29,521 nucleotides of DNA from a virus. Shown in pieces: positions 10,553-20,427 of this stretch. A program made the translations under genes and the position numbers. Every line of letters begins with the position of its first letter. Within the stretch, counting starts at the first letter, position 1. The notes under the pieces were generated by a model. It searched no databases. It was not told the origin of the DNA and was given only the letters and a program-made list of their open reading frames with translations. Location: positions 1 through 29,521 of the IMG/VR virus record IMGVR_UViG_3300042865_000903. One strand, given 5' to 3'.

Positions 10553-13500
10553 GCTTGTGCATTAAATAAAGAACAAATTAAAGATTTGTATGTAGCATTA
10601 TATGGTGAAGTATTTGACCGTATGAGCACTGATAAACCTTTTGATTTATCAATAGAAGGAATAGTAAAAGAAATTTATGAGGGTGTTAAAAATGCTACAG
10701 GTGAAGCAGATAAAGCTCTTTTATATGCACAAGCAATACCAGATATTTTTTCTTCTGTTGCTTTAAATGCTAAAGCTAACAAGTACCTAAGAGCAAATAA
10801 GTTTAGCTTAGATGCATTAGGAGACATGCGTGTTAAGTTTGAAGATTTAAAGTATGTTCAAGAATTGGTATCCCCAAAAAAAGAAACATTTGAAGATGTT
10901 GAAGAAAAGTTAAAAGAAGCAACTAAAAGTAAAAATGATGTAAAGATATCAGATGATGCTGAGTTATCTCCAACTGATTTAGAAAAAAGAAATGCTGCTA
11001 AAATTACTTTTCCTAACCGCACATCTTTACAAACATCAAGATCTAAAAACCCTACTGAGTTTAAAAAAGGTGATGATAGAAACCCTGATGATAAAATAAA
11101 AAGTGTATTTAACATTGTTCAGAAAAATATAGTAGCTGTTATAACATATAGATCATTGACAGAAACTGATGTAATATATCAAGGTGTTCCTTTAATTCTT
11201 TCTGTTACAAGAGCGTCTGCTTTTCCAGATAAACTAAAATTAAGAGAACACTTGATTGCCTCAGATAAAGAATCTGTAGGTGTATTTGCTGTTATAACTG
11301 ATAAAGATGGTAATTATATTTACTTTGACAAAGATGGTAATATAACAGATGAAGAGAATGGTACTGTTGTTTATACCTTTTTAAGAAAAGTAGAAATCAT
11401 TGACGGTAAACTTACTTTACTTTATACCAGAACACTTGGTGATGGTAAACAATATACATACAAAAACACTCTTGTTAATGCAGAAAAGTTAGCTAATGAT
11501 GAAGCAGATTTATTTGCAAAGCAAGGTGGAGAAATTACTCAAGACTGGGTAGATATCAGAACTCAAGAAATCTTTGAACAACAAACTGCTTTAATGAATG
11601 GTTTGTATAATCTAAGAAATTCTGCTGAAGAAACAGATGAACCAATAAAACTAAACATTACTGGTGGTAGTTTGGGTATTGCTCCGGATGCATATGTTAA
11701 AACTGTTAAGGAACTTGGTATATCAAAAGAGGATTTATCTACTTTTGATATTATCAAAGATAAATTTAATAGTAAAATAGGTGTGCCTGTAATCACTATA
11801 TTCATTGATACTCCTGTAGGAAAGATTTCACAACTTATCAATCTTATATATGGTGACTTTGATGAAAGACTTGCTGAAAAAGTTGCGACAGTTTTAACTA
11901 CTAAAGCAAAATTATCAACAGGTAAGGAACTAGATGCTCAACAAAGATTAGATTATTTTAAGATATTTATCAATAACACTATTTACTACCCAAATGAGTT
12001 TAACAGAGAAAATATCTTTCTTACTCTTAAAGATGGAAATCTTACAGTTACAATGAAAGACTATGAAGGTACTGTAACTGTGTTTTCAGGAGATGATTTA
12101 TATACTCAAAAGGCTAAAGAAACTATCAAAAGACATCTTAAACTAAGAGAAATAAATGAAAATGGTAAAGATCTCCCTGTTTCTGTGCACTATACTGATG
12201 TATATAAAGACACTAGTTTTACTGATTTTACTGTTGAAGGTGATAAAATTATTGCAAGACCAGTAGAATATCTTGAGTTTATAAAAGATTATGCAAAAGC
12301 TAGATACAGCAAAGAATATCAACAATACAATTATGGTAACAATCCATATTTGACATATGAGATTCCTGCAGAATTCATGGGTGATACAGAATATGAAATA
12401 GTAGTTGAAGATGAAAAAGTAACTATACCGGCTCCAAAGACTAATGAAGAAAAATATAAAGAAGTAAGAACTGCTCCAAAGGCTACTGAAGAAATACCAT
12501 TTGCTGAAGAGCTAAATGACATAATTGATGATACAACAGACATGATAGATTTATCTGACATACCTGATGATATTGATTTTGATGTTGATGCTTTTGAAAG
12601 AAATAAATCTTTGGGTAACTTTTTAGACAGATTATTTACTAATAAAGCTGACAAAGAAAGAGTAGATGATTGGTGGAAAAATTCTCCATTGAATAAAGAT
12701 AGTCAGCATGCAAAAAATAAAAAGTATAAACATTTAGGTCTTATTGGTTTAGAAAGAATATCAAAAGTTGTAAACTCAGATGCTTTTGCAACATTTATGG
12801 GTACTGGTATTACACTTTATGAAGGTGATGGAGGTACTCCAATAGATATATATCATGAAGCATGGCACGGATTCTCACAGTTATTCTTAACTAAACCAGA
12901 AAAAATTAGACTTTATAGAGATTTAAAGGGCCAACCAAAATGGGCCAATAAATCTTACTTTGAAATAGAAGAAGATATTGCTGAAGATTTTAGAGATTAT
13001 GCTAGAAGCAGAGGTAAGAAAGAAGCTCCTAAAGGATTTTTGGGTCAAGTATTCAGAAGAATTTACCAGTTCCTAGAGAACCTCTTTGGTAAGGTAAACA
13101 TAACACAAGCAAAATTAAGACCAAGAGATATTGCTTCAGTGAAAGAAATGTTTGATATGTTATATGAAGCTAGTGCAAGACCTGAGTTATTACAGCACAT
13201 GGAGCCTTCTACAAAGAACATGATGTTTACTAAACTTAACAGAGCAAAAGTAATCAAACCTGTTAGTGCTTATAAAACTGAATATAAAGAATTCACAGAG
13301 TCTGAATCTTTAAAAGCAGCAAACTTAGTAGATTCTATTTTACCTAAGATATTCCTTAAATACAACCAAAGTAAAAACAATACTGCGGGAGCTATTAAGA
13401 TTCTATACAATAACAACAACCGTGTTGCAATGTATAACACTGTTCTTGGTGTATTAAAAAAGAAATTTGATGCTTATAGATTAGAATCTGCACAATTAGC

Positions 13501-16500
13501 TGCAGCAGGAGAAGACATCCCATCTTACTTGTTAAACAACTTAACTTTTATTGAGAAGATGATCACAAACTTTGGTGATCCAAAAGCTGCAGTAGAAGGT
13601 AAAGAAAAGTTTGGTGTTGTTGCATATCACTTGGAAAACTCAAGATTTAAAATTTTAAATAATACTTATACAGAGATTGATAATGATCCTACTAACATGC
13701 AGCAGTCTCAAACTTTTAAATTGGACAGTGGTAACACTATATCATCAAAAGATGAGGCAAGTGAAGCTACTAAAACTATATTAAGTAGTATTTATAAAGT
13801 TGACAGATCAAAGTTTGATTTTGAAGTAGTGGATGGTAAAACTAAATTCAATATTCAATATGAATTAAATGAATTTGGAGAACCAATACTAGTTGACATG
13901 GGAATCATGTGGAATAAGCTTGCTAAAATATTAGCGGGGTCCTTTGATAAAATTGAGATGTATAGTAGATTACATAATGCTATTAAATCTGAGCCAGAGA
14001 TTAAACAACTTTTAGCATTGCTTCCTGATCCATCAGCAAGTAATTACAATGACATTACTGAGTTTAATATTGATGTGAACTTCTGGCAAGATCTTAAAAA
14101 GCCAAGAATTTCTTATTTACAATTAAATGTAAACTCTACACCAATTAAAAAAGGTGAGGCTGTTTATGATGCTGTTGTAAGTAAAGCAGACTTTCCGGTT
14201 ACTAATGTTATCAGAGATTGGAATTTCATGTTTGTTAATGAAGACCCAACTACTAACATGTTTATGGTTTATGATCCAATAAACAATAGATATGTACTAG
14301 ATACTGAAAAGGTATTTAAAACATTTACTAATAATAAAGGGGATTTTAGATATGAATTATCAAAAGACTTTTTAAATGCAATTGGTATAAAATTAGATTA
14401 TACAAACAAAGCCATTAAAGAAATAACTGATGATCCAAGATTTGGTATCAGATATGGTGTTGACCATATATTTAGTACTATAAGAAGTGCTGTTGCTACT
14501 TCAAATACTGAAGCATTATTTATTGCAAGAAATCCAATTAAATATATCATGGAAGGTGTTACTAAAGACTTTAGTAGCAATGCTAAAATGAAGATATCTA
14601 ACACCCGTGTTAAAGAACTTGCAAGGTTGCAAGCAGCTAACTCTGATTTATATTCTAATTTTAGTGCCCTAAGTCCTGAAGGAAATAGAGTATGGGAACA
14701 TTTCTTAGATAATACAATTACTAGAAAGATAACATCAATCAATTTTGCTAAGTCATGGCAAGAACTTACCAGAGCAGAGGCAGATCCTTCAAATAAATTC
14801 CAACACATGCGTTGGTTATCTGAGGATATCAACCCTTACTCTTTACATTCTTATCTACTAGGTTCTCTTTTTGATTTGAAAGACAAAAAGAAACCTGCAG
14901 GAACTAGATTAAAAAATAATTTATTATTGAATAATGTTGCTGGTACACAGTTAATAGAACAAAGAAAAGGAGCTCAAGATAAAAAAGATGGTATTTCTAC
15001 TGCATCAATGGATGCAACAAGTAAGTTCTTACAAGAGATACATACTATGTTGATGAATGGTGTAGAAGAATTTATGAGACATGCTTCTAAACAAATGGCT
15101 CAAGGTTTGACTGTAACAGGAAAAATTGATACAGGTATTCCTAAAGGTGATAACAAATTATATGTAGACATCAAGAATTTTGCACCATATGGATTTGGTG
15201 AGTCAAGAGCTTTTGATATCATTTCTGGTTACATAATGGCTGAGTCTAATAGAATATTTAAGTTTGGTCTTAATAAAGACACTCTTAAAAACTATAAGGG
15301 TTATAACAAAGAAGTAACAAGAAAAGATAAAAAAAATACTAAGGTAATGGTCGGGGATGCATTTACTGCATTTGATGATGTTCTTACAGAAGATACACAA
15401 GCATTGTTATATGCTATCATAGACAAAGCTGTAGCAGATAAAAACACTTCTTTTGACATGATGGATGTGATTAATTCAGATCCTTCTTTGAGAGCTCTAC
15501 TAGAAGCAGAAACAACTGAGTATTTTACAAAACTTACTAAACAAAATCTTGATAGATTAGAACAAGCAAAATATATTGATACTGGTTTAAAAGAAAGAAT
15601 CCCTGGATTTGATAATCTTTCAGATGATGATGTTAATGAAATTCTTATAAAAGCTTATACATATAACTCTTGGATTCATAAATTTGAAACTGCTATTATA
15701 ATATATGGTGACTTAGCTCAGTACAATCATGAAAATGAAGAGTTCCACAAGCGTAATGCTGGTTTTGGTGGAGGTGGAAGAAGTTTCTCATCTGATAAAA
15801 AAATATTAGATTTTGTAAATTCTTTACCTACTTACTATTCAGATTCATTTGGTTTTAGTTCTAGAGCTTATGATGGTACTTTAAAGACAGCAATTCTAAA
15901 AGAAAGAATAATTGATGAATCAATTTACTATGATGAGTACTATGATGATGTATATAATGACTACTATTCTAGATTAAAAGATAAAGACAAAGCAAAACAA
16001 CTTACTGAAATAGCACTTAAAGGTTATAGAGGTATGGAGATTGGTGATGGTCAGGGGCATATTACATTTGAAGGATATAGAAAATTAAAAAATCTTGAAG
16101 GAAGTTGGTTACCAGAACAAGAAGAATTATACAAAAAAATTGCTAAAGGTGAAGATGTAGCTGCTGGTGACATTGTTAAGTTTTTTCCACCATATAAATT
16201 ACAGTATATAGGTAATATCAAATCAGATTTCTTACCAGTAACATCTTTTCATAAATTTTCACTTAATCCAATTATACCAGGTGTAGCAAAAAAAGGTACA
16301 CCAATGTATGATTTACATGAGAAAATGATGAGAGATCAACTTGACTATGTTGTATATGAATCTGGTTCTAAAGTTGGGCATATTGGTAAAGGTGATGAAA
16401 TATTTGATGCAGAGGGTAAAATAATTGAAGATAGCAAGTTTACTGTAAATACAATTTTCACAGAGTTCCTAAAGAACCAAACAGAAGTTAATGCTGATTT

Positions 16501-19500
16501 CAAAGGTACATCTATCTTCTCTACACAGATGAGAAAGTTAATCTTAGATAATCTTTATGAAAATGGTAATATTACTTCTGAATCAGCTAAACCAATTGTA
16601 GAAAAATATTTAAAAGATGTAACTGCATACACTGAAGTAGTTAAATTAAAACTATTAGAAGAAATTGGTTATGATGAAGTATCAGAAGGAGAGTACAAAC
16701 CAAGAGATAAAGACAGTATTTCTAAACTGTTAGAATTAATTAGAGCTAACTTAGAAAGAGAAGATGCTTATGGAAATGAGTTAATTGATTTCATTGATGC
16801 ATTGGATTCTGGTCAAATAGCAATTGACTTATCTTATCACCCAGAGGTACTTAAAATTGAAAAAGTACTTTTATCAATGATTAATAAAAGAATCATTAAA
16901 CAAAAAATTAAAGGTGAACCATTAGTACAAGTATCCTCAGCAATGTTTGAAAACAACATAAGTGGTATTGGAGATTTTACAAATGCTACAGATGCTGAGA
17001 AGAAAAAATGGAAAGGTAGTAATGTACTTCCTACATATCACAAGAAGGCTAATGGTAAAACTGCAGCAATGAAGGTTATGATTGCATTACAGGGGGACTA
17101 TGCTAACTTGTTGAATCTTGAGTATAATGGACAAATCATTGGTGATATCAAGACATTAAACAGAGCTATCAAAGATGATGCATGGTTAGATGCAAATGAT
17201 GGTGCTAACAGAAAAGCAATAACTCTTGTAGGGGTTAGGATTCCAGTTCAGGGTCTAAACTCTATGGAGTTCATGGAAGTATATGAATTCTTACCTCCAC
17301 AAGCAGGTAATATTATCATTCCTCCAGCAGAGATAGTTGCTAAGTCCGGGGGTGACTTTGATATTGATAAACTTACAATCTTCATGACTAATATTAATGC
17401 TGATGGTAAGTTAGCTGAACCAACTATGGCAGATATTGAAGCTATTAAAAATGCTGTAAAAGAAAAAAATGTTGCAGGTGAATCTTTAGATCAATTATTT
17501 AAAGAGCAAATGGCAGGTTTAGAAAATGAATTGATTAAAGATATTAAAGCTATATTGGAATTACCTGAGAACTTTGTGTCTCTGATCACTCCTAATGGTA
17601 CTTTCTTACTTAAAAAAACTGCAGATATGTTAGCTGAATATGTAATGCAGTATAACCCATATTCTACATTAATGACTCCAGGTAAGGAAAAACAAATTAG
17701 TCCTACTAGAGTTTTAGAGACAATGTATAATTTATACAAACATGAATCTAATATAGTAGGTAAGGCTACCCTTGGTCTTGGAGCAATTGAAAATACATTT
17801 AATATCTTATTAAATTCTATAGGAGCAAGTTTACCAAAAAATTATATGAGTAAACGTGGTACTAAAAATGAAAAGATAAGAGAAACAAGTCTTGCATTAA
17901 GACATCGTACAATAAATGTTAATGAAGAAGAAAGAATTTCTCTTTCAAATATCTATGATGTTGATAATGTAAATAAAATAGCAGATATATTCTCTCAAGC
18001 AATAAATGGTTGGGTGGATGTTGAAAAAGATGCATGGATATTCTTTATCCAAGGTAACTATGAAGTAGCACCAATATTATTATTCTTAGTTAAAGCTGGT
18101 GTACCAGTTAAAGAAGCTATTTACTTTGTATCACAACCATTAGTAAGAGAGTATGTAGACCAACAACGCTTAATAGGTTCTACATTTGCACCTATGTTAG
18201 GTAAAGCTGTAGATAGTCAAAACTTGGTTAAGCACACAGCTATGAAAGAAGTAATAGCTAATAATTTCCCAAAAAATATACTTCCTGCAGATGCAAAAGT
18301 TAAAACTATTCTTGATACTGCTGATTCACTTTTAGAAAAAGTAATGAAAGACAGAGATGAGAAAGTTTTTACTGAAAAAGGAATGTTAAAACTTATTGAA
18401 GAATCTGCAGCTGATCCAAGTAAAAAGAAAAGAGAGGTGTCATTAGCTATGTTCTTGCATTATTTGAAAATTGAAGATCAAATTAAAGGCTTGACAAAAG
18501 TTAAAATGAATGCAAATCCGGATACTAATACAGACACTACACTTACTAATATTGAGTTATCTGAAAATACCTTATCTGAATTAGTAAATGATGAATACAT
18601 GTCAGATTTAATTACAGGTTTGATGAATGATTCTGTTATTAGTTCCTTCTTTAACGGGCCCTTAGCGTTAGCTTTAAGTAGACCTTTGTTTAAATTAAGA
18701 TACAATAAAATATTCAGTGATTACATAATCACTTTAAAGAAGACCGGTTTACTAGATAAAATTGTAGATAAAACTTTTAATGGAAATGAAAAAGGTTTCA
18801 TTAATGCATTCAGAAATGATCTTGTAAGTTATATTTTCCAAAATGCTTTACTTAAAGATAAGCTAGGAGACAGTTACATGTCTTATGATTTGAAAGAAAC
18901 TGCAGATATTAAAAGTTTTGAATCTAAGTATTTTGGAGCTTATGTGAAAACTAACAAGGATGGATCTAAAACTTTATTTGTTAATGATGATGTTTTAAAA
19001 TTACAATTTGAAAATAAAGCTTGGGCTACATCAAATGAAAATTCTAAAAATCCATATAAGGTATTAGGTTTACATCAAGTAGATGAGATGACTTTTACAG
19101 GAATTGAAAAAGGTCAAAACTTTAACCAGTATAAGAAATTTGTGCTTGAAAGAGAATATTTGAGAAGCATTTATCCTAAAGAAGAATCTCAATCTAAAAA
19201 AGAATATGAAAAATTCTTAGCAGAGAAAGCACTAGACAATACATATAATTTCAACCATCTGTTCAATAATGTAAATACTGCATATGCAAACAGAGTATCA
19301 AAAGTTATATTTGACTATCCTTTGTTAACCAAAGAATTTGATGTTCTCTCAGTATTAAAATCTGAATCAAACTTTGACCAAACTATATTCAACTTAGGTA
19401 TTGCCGATAGAGATATCAACAGTACTAAAGCTAATATGTTTATAAGTAATTTTAAAGATTTAGCTAATCCTGTAGTTCTAAAAACTTTTGCTAAAGAGTT

Positions 19501-20422
19501 AAAGCTAAATGATGCTGACATAAAGAAAATAACTGATTTGTTTTCTATGTTACCTACTTTTGCATACTTACAATCTGGTATAAATAAGTCTTCTTATAAC
19601 TTAGTACCATTTGTGGATTATACTAAAGTAATTGATATCATTCAAGATGCCGGTAATGAACTTATAGAATTAATAGATAAAGATCCTCTAAAAGGTATCT
19701 TTATACTTAATGACTACTTAAATAAGTTTGAGTTTGCAAATAACAAAGTAACAAACCCAACTAAAAAAGAGTTTAAGAATTACTTGACTGATTTTGATGT
19801 AAATAAAATACAAGTTGCTAAAGAATCTACTACTCAACCAGCTACTGAAGCTGAAATAAAAACAGAAGTTTCAGATTTGATTGAAACAAAAGAACCAAAT
19901 GTATTTTTATATGATTCTAAGAGTAAAGACAGTAAATACTATAAAAATTTAACAGACAAAAATTCTAAAGTTATTTTCTTGCATTCATTTACTAACTCAG
20001 AATTTGAAGATAGTAGAAATAAAAATCATACTGAGCAATCTGTAATGCAATTGCATGCACCAGATATGAGTATTCCTGTTATAATTTCTCTTGACAAAAA
20101 TGATAATTTATCTGAACTTTCTAATGATGACAAAGAGCTTATTAAAGAGTACTGGAGCAAAATTTTAAGTACTGCCGAAAACATTAAGGAAAAAGGTGGC
20201 AACATTGCCCTTCCTACAGCAGGATTTGGAAATCCAAACCTTATGCCTCAAGATTTATTTGTATATTTAAGTAGGGAGTTATATGAAAAATTAGGATATT
20301 TGAACCCTGGTTCTCTTTTACATAAAGAGATAGATGATCTAATAGTTAGTAAACAAGGAATATCTGATGAAGAAATCTTACAAGCGTATGGTTTTGAGAC
20401 AGATCCTTTTAATTGTGTATAA
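10550..20422 (+). CDS. 3290-aa virion RNA polymerase with N-terminal zincin
   Basis: Contains the catalytic loop of the single-chain two-barrel RNA polymerases: GGDFDIDKL with D2269, D2271 and D2273. It is preceded by R2230-I-P-V-Q-G and LPPQAGNII at 2248, which parallel the segment before NADFDGD in cellular beta' subunits. A likely first-barrel strand (MKVMIALQGDY, from 2174) lies upstream. A helical block at about 2381-2426 may be the bridge-helix or trigger-loop region. An N-terminal zincin has H769-E770-A-W-H773, with E812 in the IAEDF segment as candidate third ligand. From 3117 to about 3250 there is a small alpha/beta domain ending GGNIALPTAGFG. In phi14:2 gp66 (about 2180 residues) this polymerase is carried in the virion and transcribes early genes; this protein is much longer, mainly by N-terminal extension. 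Start is the ATG three bases after the upstream TAG. The polymerase call is firm; promoter and substrate details are not visible. Confidence 0.95.
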   Translation: MACALNKEQIKDLYVALYGEVFDRMSTDKPFDLSIEGIVKEIYEGVKNATGEADKALLYAQAIPDIFSSVALNAKANKYLRANKFSLDALGDMRVKFEDLKYVQELVSPKKETFEDVEEKLKEATKSKNDVKISDDAELSPTDLEKRNAAKITFPNRTSLQTSRSKNPTEFKKGDDRNPDDKIKSVFNIVQKNIVAVITYRSLTETDVIYQGVPLILSVTRASAFPDKLKLREHLIASDKESVGVFAVITDKDGNYIYFDKDGNITDEENGTVVYTFLRKVEIIDGKLTLLYTRTLGDGKQYTYKNTLVNAEKLANDEADLFAKQGGEITQDWVDIRTQEIFEQQTALMNGLYNLRNSAEETDEPIKLNITGGSLGIAPDAYVKTVKELGISKEDLSTFDIIKDKFNSKIGVPVITIFIDTPVGKISQLINLIYGDFDERLAEKVATVLTTKAKLSTGKELDAQQRLDYFKIFINNTIYYPNEFNRENIFLTLKDGNLTVTMKDYEGTVTVFSGDDLYTQKAKETIKRHLKLREINENGKDLPVSVHYTDVYKDTSFTDFTVEGDKIIARPVEYLEFIKDYAKARYSKEYQQYNYGNNPYLTYEIPAEFMGDTEYEIVVEDEKVTIPAPKTNEEKYKEVRTAPKATEEIPFAEELNDIIDDTTDMIDLSDIPDDIDFDVDAFERNKSLGNFLDRLFTNKADKERVDDWWKNSPLNKDSQHAKNKKYKHLGLIGLERISKVVNSDAFATFMGTGITLYEGDGGTPIDIYHEAWHGFSQLFLTKPEKIRLYRDLKGQPKWANKSYFEIEEDIAEDFRDYARSRGKKEAPKGFLGQVFRRIYQFLENLFGKVNITQAKLRPRDIASVKEMFDMLYEASARPELLQHMEPSTKNMMFTKLNRAKVIKPVSAYKTEYKEFTESESLKAANLVDSILPKIFLKYNQSKNNTAGAIKILYNNNNRVAMYNTVLGVLKKKFDAYRLESAQLAAAGEDIPSYLLNNLTFIEKMITNFGDPKAAVEGKEKFGVVAYHLENSRFKILNNTYTEIDNDPTNMQQSQTFKLDSGNTISSKDEASEATKTILSSIYKVDRSKFDFEVVDGKTKFNIQYELNEFGEPILVDMGIMWNKLAKILAGSFDKIEMYSRLHNAIKSEPEIKQLLALLPDPSASNYNDITEFNIDVNFWQDLKKPRISYLQLNVNSTPIKKGEAVYDAVVSKADFPVTNVIRDWNFMFVNEDPTTNMFMVYDPINNRYVLDTEKVFKTFTNNKGDFRYELSKDFLNAIGIKLDYTNKAIKEITDDPRFGIRYGVDHIFSTIRSAVATSNTEALFIARNPIKYIMEGVTKDFSSNAKMKISNTRVKELARLQAANSDLYSNFSALSPEGNRVWEHFLDNTITRKITSINFAKSWQELTRAEADPSNKFQHMRWLSEDINPYSLHSYLLGSLFDLKDKKKPAGTRLKNNLLLNNVAGTQLIEQRKGAQDKKDGISTASMDATSKFLQEIHTMLMNGVEEFMRHASKQMAQGLTVTGKIDTGIPKGDNKLYVDIKNFAPYGFGESRAFDIISGYIMAESNRIFKFGLNKDTLKNYKGYNKEVTRKDKKNTKVMVGDAFTAFDDVLTEDTQALLYAIIDKAVADKNTSFDMMDVINSDPSLRALLEAETTEYFTKLTKQNLDRLEQAKYIDTGLKERIPGFDNLSDDDVNEILIKAYTYNSWIHKFETAIIIYGDLAQYNHENEEFHKRNAGFGGGGRSFSSDKKILDFVNSLPTYYSDSFGFSSRAYDGTLKTAILKERIIDESIYYDEYYDDVYNDYYSRLKDKDKAKQLTEIALKGYRGMEIGDGQGHITFEGYRKLKNLEGSWLPEQEELYKKIAKGEDVAAGDIVKFFPPYKLQYIGNIKSDFLPVTSFHKFSLNPIIPGVAKKGTPMYDLHEKMMRDQLDYVVYESGSKVGHIGKGDEIFDAEGKIIEDSKFTVNTIFTEFLKNQTEVNADFKGTSIFSTQMRKLILDNLYENGNITSESAKPIVEKYLKDVTAYTEVVKLKLLEEIGYDEVSEGEYKPRDKDSISKLLELIRANLEREDAYGNELIDFIDALDSGQIAIDLSYHPEVLKIEKVLLSMINKRIIKQKIKGEPLVQVSSAMFENNISGIGDFTNATDAEKKKWKGSNVLPTYHKKANGKTAAMKVMIALQGDYANLLNLEYNGQIIGDIKTLNRAIKDDAWLDANDGANRKAITLVGVRIPVQGLNSMEFMEVYEFLPPQAGNIIIPPAEIVAKSGGDFDIDKLTIFMTNINADGKLAEPTMADIEAIKNAVKEKNVAGESLDQLFKEQMAGLENELIKDIKAILELPENFVSLITPNGTFLLKKTADMLAEYVMQYNPYSTLMTPGKEKQISPTRVLETMYNLYKHESNIVGKATLGLGAIENTFNILLNSIGASLPKNYMSKRGTKNEKIRETSLALRHRTINVNEEERISLSNIYDVDNVNKIADIFSQAINGWVDVEKDAWIFFIQGNYEVAPILLFLVKAGVPVKEAIYFVSQPLVREYVDQQRLIGSTFAPMLGKAVDSQNLVKHTAMKEVIANNFPKNILPADAKVKTILDTADSLLEKVMKDRDEKVFTEKGMLKLIEESAADPSKKKREVSLAMFLHYLKIEDQIKGLTKVKMNANPDTNTDTTLTNIELSENTLSELVNDEYMSDLITGLMNDSVISSFFNGPLALALSRPLFKLRYNKIFSDYIITLKKTGLLDKIVDKTFNGNEKGFINAFRNDLVSYIFQNALLKDKLGDSYMSYDLKETADIKSFESKYFGAYVKTNKDGSKTLFVNDDVLKLQFENKAWATSNENSKNPYKVLGLHQVDEMTFTGIEKGQNFNQYKKFVLEREYLRSIYPKEESQSKKEYEKFLAEKALDNTYNFNHLFNNVNTAYANRVSKVIFDYPLLTKEFDVLSVLKSESNFDQTIFNLGIADRDINSTKANMFISNFKDLANPVVLKTFAKELKLNDADIKKITDLFSMLPTFAYLQSGINKSSYNLVPFVDYTKVIDIIQDAGNELIELIDKDPLKGIFILNDYLNKFEFANNKVTNPTKKEFKNYLTDFDVNKIQVAKESTTQPATEAEIKTEVSDLIETKEPNVFLYDSKSKDSKYYKNLTDKNSKVIFLHSFTNSEFEDSRNKNHTEQSVMQLHAPDMSIPVIISLDKNDNLSELSNDDKELIKEYWSKILSTAENIKEKGGNIALPTAGFGNPNLMPQDLFVYLSRELYEKLGYLNPGSLLHKEIDDLIVSKQGISDEEILQAYGFETDPFNCV

Positions 20423-20427
20423 AAATG
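20420..20427 (+). other. Tight stop/start junction (TAA AA ATG)
   Basis: The polymerase gene's TAA and the next ATG are separated by two A bases and lie in different frames. It is the third 2-3 base gap in a row, which supports coupled translation of the giants. Confidence 0.7.

Noticed and set aside
14398-14832. Antisense 144-aa frame within the polymerase gene (also a 133-aa one at 8485-8886)
   Set aside because: Serine- and leucine-rich shadow translations opposite a well-supported gene, without recognisable motifs or start signals.
15728-15748. Extra zincin motif HENEEFH in the polymerase chain
   Set aside because: The spacing is HExxxxH rather than HExxH, and no third ligand helix is apparent.
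20413-20424. TTG start for the fourth giant
   Set aside because: It lies within the last codons of the polymerase gene, whereas ATG 20425 gives the same 2-3 base spacing seen at the other junctions.
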